A DNA stretch of 64,000 nucleotides from Fibrobacter sp. UWB11 (GTDB taxonomy: Bacteria; Fibrobacterota; Fibrobacteria; Fibrobacterales; Fibrobacteraceae): the NCBI RefSeq assembly GCF_900143015.1, contig NZ_FSRT01000002.1, positions 248,001-312,000 on the forward strand, read 5' to 3'. The notes beneath the pieces were generated by a model that was not told the DNA's origin, did not search any database, and worked only from the letters and a program-made list of their open reading frames with translations. Shown in pieces: positions 1 to 8,387 of this stretch (position 1 is its first letter; every line of letters starts with the position of its first letter). The position numbers and the translations under genes were made by a program.

Positions 1-54
1 TTGATAATACCAAATCAAATATACCCTTTTTATGAACAACAAAAATAGGATAAA

Positions 55-1470
55 CTAAGAGTTCTTAATCAACTCTGCAAGTTCATCCTGTGCGGCGGGG
101 TTGTTTGCATAATTCCGCATAACCGATTTCATGTCGAGAAGGATGCAGTGGATTTTGTGGTAAGGCTTTGAACGGTCTTTCCAATCGCCGTAAATGTAGC
201 CCGCACGTTTCATTGCATAAACGTCATTGCGAGGGAGCTCCGCGACCGCGGCAATCTCATCCCATTTTTCCGCATCCGCACAATACGGCATAATGAAAGC
301 ATTGTAGATAGGTTTTGGCAGAGCGTCATTCTGAGAATGCGTAGCATTCGAAGAATCTCCATTCGCTCCTAAAATTTCTTTCCAGTGCGTTTCCACATAT
401 TCCGCATAAGCCATCTGCTTGCAAACAGACTCAGCACCAGGCAAATGCGAATTGAAACCAGTCAAGCCGTATTTGTAGTACTTGGAATCAAGGATATACA
501 CACCCTCCCCCATAACCATTATCGTATCTGGTCGGAGCGTAGAACGATGATTTTCATCCTTATTATCTTCATCCTGATAATTGAAGCCATCACCATTCCT
601 TGAACCTTCAACGACAAACTTAAGGTGCGGATTAAATTTATCCTTGGTGACCCCCTGCGGCAACTTCCCGAAAATCTTATCCACCATCGCTTCCCACACG
701 GGGGCGAACTTGTTGACTCCGAAATAGAATTCGTTTGCAGTCTTTCCGTCTTCGGTTTTATGCCCAGCAAGATACTCCACAATTCGCGCCAAGTCGGCGA
801 GCAAGCGTAAATCACGGTCGTTAAACGTTTTCGCAAGCTTGGAATGAATTGCGTTGCAGAACAGGTCATAATCAAAATCCAACTGCGGCTCTTCGGACGG
901 ATCTATGCCGAATAAAAATCCGAGTTTCACAAGAGCGTCATGAACGCAGAACTTGTGGACTTGCGTAATGAGCGTATCTTCGTTATAACTGACTTTACGG
1001 GCGACAAAATCCAGGTACACAAGATTCTGTTCATTTTCAGTAATGACGGGTCGCACGGCCTTGATTGTCCGTCCCCAACTGATTTTCCCGTTCGCGCCCT
1101 TTTTGTACAGAATTTCCTTTTCATCAAGGTAACCGAAATCGAGAAAATTTCGGATAACATTCAAGTACGAAACCATCGGAAATTCAGATTCGCCATGTTC
1201 CTCCGCGAATGTGGAAATAGAGGAATTCTGATGAATCTGTTCCTGCAGCGAAGGGTCAGAAAGCACCGTAAAAAGATTGACAACACATTCCCGTAATTCA
1301 TCTTCGGGGAGCTCGCGCAAGGCCGAGTCGTCTTTGAAATATCCCAAGGGAAAGATGATACTTGTTTCTAGCGCTCCATCTTCCTTTGATTTTTCACAGC
1401 GAATGCCGACGAACTCGGTCTCCGAATTCGCCTTGGATTCGCAGGAACATATTTCGTTCAGTTTTTGCAT
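55..1470 (-). CDS. LlaJI-type restriction endonuclease subunit (PD-(D/E)XK nuclease)
   Basis: Predicted 471-aa nuclease subunit of a GTP-dependent restriction system, related to the R2 protein of LlaJI and functionally to McrC. A PD-(D/E)XK core is visible: RPDTI at about residues 313-317, then YILDSKYY at about 325-332, so the Asp and Lys of D-x-K are present. It starts 6 nt after the stop of the upstream McrB-like gene, so the two are probably translated together. I chose ATG at 1470 over TTG at 1473; neither has a strong ribosome binding site. A 34-bp palindromic repeat (325-358) is read in frame as residues near 371-382, between the nuclease core and the C-terminus. The family is assigned from motif and gene order; target site and activity are inferred. 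Confidence 0.8.
   Translation of the reverse strand: MQKLNEICSCESKANSETEFVGIRCEKSKEDGALETSIIFPLGYFKDDSALRELPEDELRECVVNLFTVLSDPSLQEQIHQNSSISTFAEEHGESEFPMVSYLNVIRNFLDFGYLDEKEILYKKGANGKISWGRTIKAVRPVITENEQNLVYLDFVARKVSYNEDTLITQVHKFCVHDALVKLGFLFGIDPSEEPQLDFDYDLFCNAIHSKLAKTFNDRDLRLLADLARIVEYLAGHKTEDGKTANEFYFGVNKFAPVWEAMVDKIFGKLPQGVTKDKFNPHLKFVVEGSRNGDGFNYQDEDNKDENHRSTLRPDTIMVMGEGVYILDSKYYKYGLTGFNSHLPGAESVCKQMAYAEYVETHWKEILGANGDSSNATHSQNDALPKPIYNAFIMPYCADAEKWDEIAAVAELPRNDVYAMKRAGYIYGDWKDRSKPYHKIHCILLDMKSVMRNYANNPAAQDELAELIKNS
325..358. repeat. Type A palindromic repeat inside the nuclease gene
   Basis: Matches the dispersed GTCATTCTGAG...CGAAGAATC family. The core GAATGC-gta-GCATTC is self-complementary. 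It is read in frame by the restriction nuclease gene as D-S-S-N-A-T-H-S-Q-N-D. Related copies lie at 7804-7840, 10738-10758, 24448-24484, 29199-29219 and 56757-56798. Confidence 0.8.
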
Positions 1471-1476
1471 CAAGGA

Positions 1477-3183
1477 TTACAGCGTTGGCGATGCTACAAA
1501 TGCGACAAGATTCGCCTTGTCCTTGAAAACGTCAAAGCGTTCTTTCCCTTCAGACGGTTTTTCAAAGAAGTTAATCAGTTTTTCCAACGTGTCGATACCA
1601 TCTGCAAAAATCTGCGGACGCTTGAACTTGAAAACGTCATCCCACAGGAACTTCAAAACCTTTTCGGCAAAGACCTTGTCGTCGATAATGCCGCCCACGT
1701 TGCTCACAAACCAGACTCCAAGCCGCTTGTCTTCGGTGCTAGAAAGACCCTTGAGGGTGGCCGTAATTTTGGCGTTGATCCATCCCCAGAATTGTCCCCA
1801 TTTAATACCGGTATCGTCAATTTCCGCTTCGTATTGTGTTTTGACAGCGGGCTTAGTGAGGTCAAATTCGTTGCGAACCAGTTCCATGTCGAAACGGCGC
1901 TGGAATGCGTTATCCAACGTGAACACATTCTGGTCGCTAGTATTCATCGTCGCCAAGATGGAAAGGTTAGGCGGTAGGCGGATAGCCGTATTCGCATTGA
2001 AGTGAATTTCTTTTATTTTAATTTCTTCAATAGGTTCACCGTCGTTCCGTTCTTGGTAAGAACCATCATCCAGTTCTGTTGTTTTGCGGATATACGCATT
2101 AACATCATCGTTCTGGACAAAATACTGGCTCCAGCCTTCTGTAAACGTGTTTACCGCCGCATTTGCAGGGTCGTTGCCGAGAGAGTCCGTTTCACCAGCC
2201 TTGAGCCTATCCAACAACTGGAAGGTGTCGCCGAAAATGGCGGCCGCATTACCGCGGTTGATTTCTTCGATAACCAGGTAAAATTGTTCATTGGGATTGA
2301 GATAAGCCCGCTTGATAATTTGCGTAAACGGCCCGGGCGTAAATTCGTAGGTGACGTGACCGTTGACTTTCGGCAAGATTTGCCCGATGAACTCGGCGTT
2401 GGTGTATTCCGGATGGAACACGACACGAACCTTGTTCTTCTCAGGAACGTCCTTCAGTTGCTCCCTGATTTTATTGCTCTTTCCGCAACCCGGAACACCG
2501 TAATAGATGATTTGGGAAGGAGTATGGGAGGAAGAAAAATTAAAGAAGAAAAAATTTTGCCCACCGGAAGATACCTGCATTGACGCTGGTAACAGGCTCA
2601 TCCACGTTTTCTTTCTCGTTTCAGGATTTGCATATGATTCATGAATATCGGAAACTTTAATAACAGAAACAATCAATTTACTTTGCTCAACAACGTCAAT
2701 CGCATATGCAAACCAGCATGCGTTCGGTCCACCCAACTTAACTTGAACAGCATCATAAAAATCTTTGTTATTAAATTCACCTATAGATGTTGAATCGGAA
2801 TATTTCAGCGTCCTTCTTCCTTTATGCGTATTTTCGTTTTCACGAGTAACAAGAAGAATAAATGGTTTGTCAATAGAAATCAATTTTTCATCAAGTTTTA
2901 TATAAACGTTATTAAAGATTGCGGCTTTAGTGATTTCATATTTACTTTCAGCGCTTTGCGATTCAATCGCTTTATACTCCTTGCCTCCCTTTCCCAATTT
3001 ACAGGATATAGAATTTGAAAGCGGGCAATAACAATAATCCATACCAATCAAAATTTCCGCAGCACCGGGATATGTTAGTTTGTAATCTGGAGCAGATTGT
3101 CCGAGAGCTGTACCCCAAGAAGGTGTTCCTCCTCCAGTTTCAATGGAGGCGTTAAAGAAAAGAGAGCCTAAATCAATATTCAT
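1477..3183 (-). CDS. McrB-like AAA+ GTPase, restriction motor subunit
   Basis: Predicted 568-aa GTP-hydrolysing motor of the restriction complex. The N-terminal 220 residues form a specificity region I cannot assign. The C-terminal half is a McrB-type AAA+ domain with Walker A GVPGCGKS near residue 230, Walker B LVIEEINRG near 300, and the McrB signature ATMNTSD near 410 followed by an RRF segment. The start is ATG at 3183, with GGAGG just upstream. It overlaps the methyltransferase stop by one base (TAATG), which implies translational coupling; a longer reading to 3297 would only overlap the methyltransferase. This is the family of R1.LlaJI and McrB. GTP preference is inferred from the signature. 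Confidence 0.88.
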   Translation of the reverse strand: MNIDLGSLFFNASIETGGGTPSWGTALGQSAPDYKLTYPGAAEILIGMDYCYCPLSNSISCKLGKGGKEYKAIESQSAESKYEITKAAIFNNVYIKLDEKLISIDKPFILLVTRENENTHKGRRTLKYSDSTSIGEFNNKDFYDAVQVKLGGPNACWFAYAIDVVEQSKLIVSVIKVSDIHESYANPETRKKTWMSLLPASMQVSSGGQNFFFFNFSSSHTPSQIIYYGVPGCGKSNKIREQLKDVPEKNKVRVVFHPEYTNAEFIGQILPKVNGHVTYEFTPGPFTQIIKRAYLNPNEQFYLVIEEINRGNAAAIFGDTFQLLDRLKAGETDSLGNDPANAAVNTFTEGWSQYFVQNDDVNAYIRKTTELDDGSYQERNDGEPIEEIKIKEIHFNANTAIRLPPNLSILATMNTSDQNVFTLDNAFQRRFDMELVRNEFDLTKPAVKTQYEAEIDDTGIKWGQFWGWINAKITATLKGLSSTEDKRLGVWFVSNVGGIIDDKVFAEKVLKFLWDDVFKFKRPQIFADGIDTLEKLINFFEKPSEGKERFDVFKDKANLVAFVASPTL

Positions 3184-4241
3184 TATAGTTGCCTCCATAT
3201 ATGGGTCAAAAGAATTCCGACGACATTCACATCCCAGCCATTTCCGGCTCTTTTGGATAATTGTGAATAAGACTGATTGTCGAAGTTGATTTCGCAATTC
3301 TTTTTATCACGAGATATGTCAAAACCCATCAGACGAAATTGCTCATGAACAGACATCTTTCGAACAATTTCTTTGCCCTTATCTTTACCAGATTTCTTAG
3401 GCGGCTCAATAACACGAAGACTATTATGTTCCGGCTGGGTGATTGTTATGCTGTAGCCATCTTTTTTGATTTTCTTGTTATACACGTCAAAACACAACGG
3501 CGTTTTTACGACAAAAGAATCAATATGATGTTTCTCCTTCAAATGAGCAATTTGTTCATCTGACAGATAAAGAAATTTTTCAGGGGAATTGTCCAAGAAA
3601 TCTGCCATTTTCAAATCACTTTGGATTTCTGGGGGCTTTATTTCAAAGTTTTCCGGTAATCCACCTAATCGAGCGAACATCCAAAGGCGCTCTCTATTTT
3701 GCGGAACCCCATAATCCTTCGAGTTCAGAACAACCTTTGCCAATGTGTTTTCTTCCGTCGTGCCATATCCCATTTCAATCAAGTCTTTTACAAGTTGATC
3801 GTGGATGGGCTTAAACTTTCCAGAAGTAAAGCCTTTAACATTTTCCAAAAGGATATACTTCGGCTTTTTTACTCGACATATTCGAATGATATGTCCAAGC
3901 ATTGCCCCTCGACCATAGGGATCTTCGGTTCCCAATTGCATTCCTGCGGAAGAGAATGGTTGGCAAGGAAAACCGCCTGTAAACAAATCAAAATCAGGCA
4001 ATTCATTAGGGTCAATCTGTGTGATGTCGCCCCAATTCTTTATAGGGTTTCCTTTCGCATCACGATGATTCGCGTCAAATAACTTCGAAGCGTATTTATC
4101 GAACTCTGAATAACCAACAACAGTGTAATCAAAATTCGTCAAAGCTTTTTTTGCTCTTTTCAATCCAAAGGATGCTCCGCCATAACCAGCAAAGCCTTCA
4201 AAAACCCTGATTACATTCTTCTTCTGTCGAGTCTGGGCCAT
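3183..4241 (-). CDS. DNA (cytosine-5-)-methyltransferase
   Basis: 352-aa C5 methyltransferase that should protect host DNA from the adjacent restriction subunits. Visible motifs in order: motif I FEGFAGYGG (about 14-22), motif IV GGFPCQPFS with catalytic Cys93, motif VI LLENVKGF, motif VIII QNRERLW and motif X RAGNGW near the C-terminus. The start ATG at 4241 has GGAG 6 nt upstream. It is the first gene of a three-gene minus-strand operon. LlaJI itself carries two C5 methyltransferases because its site is asymmetric; only one is present here, so the site may be symmetric, or one enzyme may serve both strands. The recognition sequence cannot be read from the protein. Confidence 0.95.
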   Translation of the reverse strand: MAQTRQKKNVIRVFEGFAGYGGASFGLKRAKKALTNFDYTVVGYSEFDKYASKLFDANHRDAKGNPIKNWGDITQIDPNELPDFDLFTGGFPCQPFSSAGMQLGTEDPYGRGAMLGHIIRICRVKKPKYILLENVKGFTSGKFKPIHDQLVKDLIEMGYGTTEENTLAKVVLNSKDYGVPQNRERLWMFARLGGLPENFEIKPPEIQSDLKMADFLDNSPEKFLYLSDEQIAHLKEKHHIDSFVVKTPLCFDVYNKKIKKDGYSITITQPEHNSLRVIEPPKKSGKDKGKEIVRKMSVHEQFRLMGFDISRDKKNCEINFDNQSYSQLSKRAGNGWDVNVVGILLTHIWRQL

Positions 4242-4405
4242 ATCGCTCCGTTTTGAAAGTGAACGAGTTCACTCTCGCGGGAGCGGTTCTGGCCGATTCG
4301 CTTGGCCGGGGTGCGGACAAAAAGAACGGCGGGGAGCCGACTCACTCCTCGCCTAAAAGCGCGACATTTTCAAAAGAATACAATACACCCGCACAATCTT
4401 GCAAT

Positions 4406-4439
4406 GGATTGCTTCACCCTTTCAGGGTTCGCAATGACG
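4406..4439. repeat. Type B palindromic repeat
   Basis: GATTGCTTC...GCAATGACG ends with an inverted core ACCCT-ttc-AGGGT. It belongs to the family at 7865-7893, 8391-8423, 10703-10735 and 13447-13480. Confidence 0.75.
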
Positions 4440-4499
4440 TTGCAAAACATCCCGGGCGGATACAGTACGCCCAGGGTACACTACGCCCATGCAATCCAC

Positions 4500-4575
4500 G
4501 GGCGATGGCGAGTCATTGTCTTATTCTCGTTGTTGAAATTGTCGAAGTTCCAGATAGAGGACAAGAGCAAAACTC
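4500..4575 (+). repeat. Unassigned dispersed repeat, copy 1
   Basis: Shares the core GTTGTTGAAATTGTCGAAGT and the tail CAAGAGCAAAACTC with 4793-4848 at high identity, and with 58161-58239 in diverged form. It may be DNA- or RNA-structured; no known family recognised. Confidence 0.6.
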
Positions 4576-4680
4576 AGCGAGTCTACCCCTGTTCGGCACT
4601 AGTCCAATCTTTTTCGGAAACAAAAAAGGCGTGGAGTTGAATGCATTTACCTACCTGAGGCCTTCGACTGCCCACAACGA

Positions 4681-4848
4681 ATAAACGCAAACAACTCACG
4701 CCCCAAAAGGTCGTGCGGCATAAACAAATACAAATTTGCTATGTAACCAAACGATGCGGCAGGCGGAGACCTGTCGCAGACGTGAGCGTCCGTCTTGTTC
4801 CCGTTGTTGAAATTGTCGAAGTTTCAGATAGAGAACAAGAGAAAACTC
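4681..4848 (+). repeat. Unassigned dispersed repeat, copy 2 (long form)
   Basis: Begins with ATAAACGCAAACAACTCACG, matching 58131-58152, and ends with the same core as copy 1. The terminal arms TCTTGTTC and GAACAAGA are perfectly complementary. An inner TGAAA-N9-TTTCA hairpin is visible. Confidence 0.6.
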
Positions 4849-4976
4849 TATTTTACGGGTGAAATATAGATTATTCCGGTGTCAAAAGGTGACGCCACGC
4901 TTGGAAGGCAAGAAAAAAGCAAAAAAACGCAGAATTCAACCGCCTGCAGGGGTCGATTTTCCTCGAAATTATCAAA

Positions 4977-5012
4977 ATTTTCGCGAAAATCGCCAATTGT
5001 CATAATGTGACA
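4977..5012. promoter_or_regulatory. Two palindromes upstream of the ORF6N gene
   Basis: Perfect palindrome ATTTTCGCGAAAAT (4977-4990) and dyad TGTCATAATGTGACA (4998-5012), 74-109 nt before the ORF6N start. They look like operator sites; the regulator is unknown. Confidence 0.45.
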
Positions 5013-5049
5013 TCCGAAGAATGTATATTTGTATCAAGAACACTTTACC

Positions 5050-5079
5050 CCGCCTTTTTTTGCTTGTAGGCGGAAGGAG
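5050..5079 (+). promoter_or_regulatory. Hairpin abutting the ORF6N ribosome binding site
   Basis: CCGCCT (5050-5055) pairs with AGGCGG (5068-5073), directly next to AAGGAG (5074-5079). The stem could limit access to the ribosome binding site of the gene at 5086. Confidence 0.4.
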
Positions 5080-5085
5080 TAGAAG

Positions 5086-6084
5086 ATGGCTAGAAAGACC
5101 GAAAAAACGGATGATATCGCACTTAACCCGCTTATGGAGTCGGGCATCGGAAAGATGATTCAAGTCATTCGAGGCAAGCAAGTGTTGCTAGACCGCGATT
5201 TGGCAACGCTTTACGGGGTGGAAACGAAGCGTATAAATGAGCAGGTAAAGCGCAACATTGAGCGCTTTCCTAAAGATTTCTGCTTTCAACTGGATGCCAC
5301 GGAGCATAAATTTTTGAGATCGCAAATTGCGACCACAAAAACCGAAACCAGAGGAGGCCGACAATATTTTCCATATGTTTTTACCGAACAAGGCGTTGCG
5401 ATGCTGTCTTCGGTTCTAAAAAGCGAGACAGCAATCAAAGTCAACATAGCCATCATGCGGGCTTTCGTGCAATTGCGTCACCTTATGATGGGTAACGGCG
5501 GTCTTATCAACCGTCTTTCAAATGTAGAAGCAAAGGATTTGGAACAGGACAGCCGCTTGACTGGTCATGACGAGCATCTGCTTGACCATGACCGAAAATT
5601 TGACGAACTTTTCGAGGCGATGGACCGTGGCGAGCTCAAAACCAAGGGTTTATTTTACAACAACCAGGAGTTCGATGCCTATGTATTTGTCTGCGACCTG
5701 ATTCGTCAGGCAAAGAAAAGAATCGTACTTGTCGACAGGTACGTGACTGAAAAAACGTTGACCATGATGCTCAAACGGGAAAAGGGCGTTTCTGTGACAA
5801 TCTACACCTACGACAAAAGCAAAGTCCTTGAAATGGACCTAGCCACTTACAACGAACAATATCCTGACAGCCCGATGCAAGTCTTGCCAAGTTACGGAAT
5901 GCACGACCGATTCTTGTTCATAGACGATACGGCCTACCACTTCGGGGCTTCGCTCAAGGACCTTGGCAAGAATACGTTCTTCTTTACGCAGGAAGATTTC
6001 ACATTGGACGAAGTGCTGAAGGAATCGCAGAAGATTCAGGCAGAAAAAGAAAGCCAGGCATTACAAGGTGACAATGCGGATTAG
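5086..6084 (+). CDS. ORF6N domain-containing protein
   Basis: 332-aa protein. Residues about 20-140 match the ORF6N domain (PF10543, a KilA-N-associated putative DNA-binding domain): VIRGKQVLLDRDLATLYGV, FPKDFCFQL, and YVFTEQGVAML followed by an arm predicting helices. The C-terminal 130 residues resemble a degenerate phospholipase-D-like fold (RIVLVDRYVT..., then HDRFLFID). ORF6N proteins occur in phages but also as single chromosomal genes; no other phage gene is nearby. The start has AAGGAG 6 nt upstream, flanked by a small hairpin. Its position beside a restriction system hints at defence or regulation, but no function can be proved. Confidence 0.85.
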   Translation: MARKTEKTDDIALNPLMESGIGKMIQVIRGKQVLLDRDLATLYGVETKRINEQVKRNIERFPKDFCFQLDATEHKFLRSQIATTKTETRGGRQYFPYVFTEQGVAMLSSVLKSETAIKVNIAIMRAFVQLRHLMMGNGGLINRLSNVEAKDLEQDSRLTGHDEHLLDHDRKFDELFEAMDRGELKTKGLFYNNQEFDAYVFVCDLIRQAKKRIVLVDRYVTEKTLTMMLKREKGVSVTIYTYDKSKVLEMDLATYNEQYPDSPMQVLPSYGMHDRFLFIDDTAYHFGASLKDLGKNTFFFTQEDFTLDEVLKESQKIQAEKESQALQGDNAD

Positions 6085-6112
6085 AGTTCTGCGGGGGGTT
6101 ATTTTCCTCATT

Positions 6113-7138
6113 TCACTTCTCGGATTGCAATTCCAGCAAATCGGCTTGCAAGGAACCATCGTTCGGGTAATATTTAAGCGCGACATTCAGCAGGCGCACA
6201 GCCTCATCGTCGCGTTTTTGCGCGTGGGCATCGTAGGCCATATTCTTGAAGCCAAAGACTGCTTCGGAGTTTCCGTTCTTGGCGGCAAGTTCGTAAGCTG
6301 ATTCCGCACGATCATAGAACTTGGCATCGTACGCGAGATTGCCCATAAAGATTGCAGCATCAGAAAAATCGGGTTTGATTTGCAGAATGTTATTCAAGAT
6401 TTCCATTGCAATGTAGGGCTTTTTGTCTTCGGCGAGGACATCGGCAAGTTTATACATAATCTGCACATCATCGTTTTTGATGCTGAGCGCTTCGCGGTAG
6501 GCATTTGCACTTTCGTCATAATTTTTGTTCAAACGATGAACATCACCAAGATAAACCAAGAAATCCGTTTCTTCGGGATGGAGCGTGTAGCCTTCGCGGA
6601 TTACGGTGACGGCTCGGTCAAAATCGTTCAAAGCTATGTTTGCCTCGGAGAGCTGATAAACTATGCTAATGTCATTTTTGTCGAGACCGTAAGCATTTTC
6701 GATGGCACGGAGGGCACCAACTTTGTCGCCAGTTTTGGAATAGGCTTCGCCTAGATAGAGCCAGCCAGAAATGTTGTTCGGGTCAAGTTTTAACGCCCTG
6801 TGATAAACGGCAATACATTCGGGATATTGTCTGAGGCGGAAATAGACGCTCGCCATGTTGAAAAGCGCAGGAGCAAAATTGCCTTCAGAAAAGTCTACGG
6901 CCTTGCGGTAAGCAGCAGCTGCTTCCGGAAATTTTCCCATTTGATAATAGCTGTTTGCGACATTGAAACTCACGGCAACGGGATCGGCGCCGCGGTCTTG
7001 TGCTTTATGGTACAGCATAATAGCTTGCTTGAACTTTCCATCACGATAAAGGGCGTTTGCGCGTTCCATCAAGTCAAAGGAAGACTGGGCCGCAAACGAC
7101 GACATTACAAAAAGCAAAACAAGAAAAAATGGTTTCAT
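6113..7138 (-). CDS. Secreted TPR-repeat protein of the TonB2-type operon
   Basis: 341-aa protein with a signal peptide (about residues 1-17, ending SFAAQ) and roughly eight tetratricopeptide repeats filling the mature part, such as ALYRDGKFKQAIMLYHKA and VANSYYQMGKFPEAAAAYRKA. It probably works in the periplasm as a protein-interaction scaffold. It is the last gene of a six-gene minus-strand operon, starting 1 nt after the tonB stop. A TPR protein occupies the same end position in the TonB2/TtpC clusters of Vibrio and Shewanella, which supports a role in TonB-dependent energy transfer there. Its exact partner is not visible. Confidence 0.88.
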   Translation of the reverse strand: MKPFFLVLLFVMSSFAAQSSFDLMERANALYRDGKFKQAIMLYHKAQDRGADPVAVSFNVANSYYQMGKFPEAAAAYRKAVDFSEGNFAPALFNMASVYFRLRQYPECIAVYHRALKLDPNNISGWLYLGEAYSKTGDKVGALRAIENAYGLDKNDISIVYQLSEANIALNDFDRAVTVIREGYTLHPEETDFLVYLGDVHRLNKNYDESANAYREALSIKNDDVQIMYKLADVLAEDKKPYIAMEILNNILQIKPDFSDAAIFMGNLAYDAKFYDRAESAYELAAKNGNSEAVFGFKNMAYDAHAQKRDDEAVRLLNVALKYYPNDGSLQADLLELQSEK

Positions 7139-7139
7139 A

Positions 7140-7787
7140 CTAGTCTCTAAATTTCACTTCGAAGGGTTGTTCCATTCCGCAGAAGGCAACTGCCTTGCCG
7201 TCTTTTTCGGCAGGTGCAAAAGTCATACGAGCGATAGCATCCTTCCCCGCTTGCGCAAGTCCCGAGCCTACCGGAGATTCTTCAATCACCTTGATATCGT
7301 AAGCGCGGCCGCCAACGTCAACACAAAAGCTCAAGCGCAGCATCGCATCGATTTCACGGTCACGAATTTGCGGCGGCACCTGGAAATTTGCAATAGAGCG
7401 GCTTTCCGGTTTTTTATCGACATCACCCTTTCCGGTAGACATGGCGCCGCCACGGAAATCAGCTACAAGTTCTTCGCTAATTGCGGCTCCTGTCGTTCCC
7501 GAAACAGCACCGAGATTCATCGCAAAACGTGGGCCCGCCTTGGGGGAGCGCGAGTTCGATTTTTGACGGTTCGGTTTGCGCGCGGTATGCTTTTTCTCGA
7601 CTTTCTTTTCGACTTCTTCGATTTTTTTCACGGAGACTTCGGTCTTGACAAATTTTCTTTCATGGAATACTTTGCCGTTCAAGAACAAGTTCGCCATCGT
7701 CACAGAAAATACGAGAACCAGACTCGCGAGAATCGCTGCGAGAAGGATTGTAAAACGCTTTAAAAACTTTTTTATAAACTTTTGCAT
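7140..7787 (-). CDS. tonB: TonB family energy transducer
   Basis: 215-aa inner-membrane protein that passes proton-motive energy to outer-membrane receptors. It has a short cytoplasmic N-terminus rich in Lys/Arg, one membrane segment (about residues 12-32), a charged linker (KKIEEVEKKVEKK), and a C-terminal TonB domain (about 135-215) with VGGRAYDIKVIEESPVGSG and ARMTFAPAEKDGKAV. The linker is charged rather than Pro-rich. I prefer ATG at 7787; GTG at 7802 lies next to a palindromic repeat. It sits between exbD and the TPR gene. The short periplasmic spacer resembles TonB2-type proteins that need a TtpC partner. Confidence 0.9.
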   Translation of the reverse strand: MQKFIKKFLKRFTILLAAILASLVLVFSVTMANLFLNGKVFHERKFVKTEVSVKKIEEVEKKVEKKHTARKPNRQKSNSRSPKAGPRFAMNLGAVSGTTGAAISEELVADFRGGAMSTGKGDVDKKPESRSIANFQVPPQIRDREIDAMLRLSFCVDVGGRAYDIKVIEESPVGSGLAQAGKDAIARMTFAPAEKDGKAVAFCGMEQPFEVKFRD

Positions 7788-7803
7788 AATTAAAAACTTC
7801 ACT

Positions 7804-7966
7804 GGATTCTTCGACTACACTTCGTTTCGCTCAGGATGACAAGATGCAATTTCAAGATTTTTACTGGATTGCTTCGCTACGCTCGCAATGACGTATTTTT
7901 GAACCCTATGGTCCTCAGGACGATTTTCCGCGAATGGCGCCCCCGGAACGGAGTCCGGGGTGACAC
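7804..7966. repeat. Cluster of three different palindromic repeats between exbD and tonB
   Basis: A type A element (7804-7840, GGATTCTTCG...CAGGATGAC), a type B element (7865-7893, TGGATTGCTTCG...GCAATGACG) and a type C element (7938-7964, CCCCGGA-acggag-TCCGGGG then TGAC) follow one another. They fill the only long gap inside the TonB operon. Confidence 0.8.
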
Positions 7967-7972
7967 AAACCG

Positions 7973-8377
7973 TCACTCGGCTTGGGCGGCGATGGAGACT
8001 TTCTTGACTCCGGCCAAATTGCACATATCAATGACCTGAACGAGCACGCCGGTTTCGGCTTCTTTATCCGCAATTACAACGGCTTCACGATCGGGCGCTT
8101 TCGCAAGCGACTGCTTCAAGATATCTTGCAGGCTCGCCAAATCCACCTGGCGTTCATTCATGTGGATTGTTCCTTCGCGCGTGATGGCAATGAGCAAGTT
8201 TTCTTTTTCAAGTTGGCTTGCAGATTGCGCCTGCGGTTTTGTCACATCCACGCCCGTTTCGCGAGTGAATGACGACGTCACCACAAAAAAGATGAGGAGG
8301 ATGAACACTATGTCCATGAGCGGGCCCATTTCGATGCCCACGTCTTTCTGTTTTCTTCTCGGTAAATTAAAGTCCAT
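7973..8377 (-). CDS. exbD: ExbD/TolR-type biopolymer transport protein
   Basis: 134-aa ExbD family protein: one N-terminal membrane segment (MGPLMDIVFILLIFFVVTSS) containing the conserved proton-pathway Asp, then a periplasmic domain with VVIADKEAETGVLVQVIDMC. It forms the H+-driven motor with ExbB. The start is ATG at 8377 with AGAGG 7 nt upstream; a longer frame would read through a palindromic repeat (giving VIASREAAKQS) and is rejected. It lies 10 nt after the exbB stop, and is followed by the repeat-filled gap before tonB. Confidence 0.93.
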   Translation of the reverse strand: MDFNLPRRKQKDVGIEMGPLMDIVFILLIFFVVTSSFTRETGVDVTKPQAQSASQLEKENLLIAITREGTIHMNERQVDLASLQDILKQSLAKAPDREAVVIADKEAETGVLVQVIDMCNLAGVKKVSIAAQAE

Positions 8378-8387
8378 AATAAACCTC

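Larger units (their letters stand above)
4242..5085. other. 844-bp structured non-coding region
   Basis: No convincing gene. It holds a type B palindromic repeat (4406-4439), two copies of an unassigned repeat with hairpin potential (4500-4575 and 4681-4848), and a stem-loop GCGGCAGG/CCTGTCGC (4756-4777). Near the next gene are a perfect 14-nt palindrome ATTTTCGCGAAAAT (4977-4990) and a dyad TGTCA-taatg-TGACA (4998-5012). Open frames here have no ribosome binding site and change frame between the repeat copies. Confidence 0.6.

Noticed and set aside
4253-4684. Possible small genes in the 844-bp gap
   Set aside because: No ribosome binding site, frames include a palindromic repeat and differ between repeat copies.
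5086-6084. Prophage remnant suggested by the ORF6N gene
   Set aside because: No integrase, structural or lysis gene nearby; ORF6N genes are often solitary.
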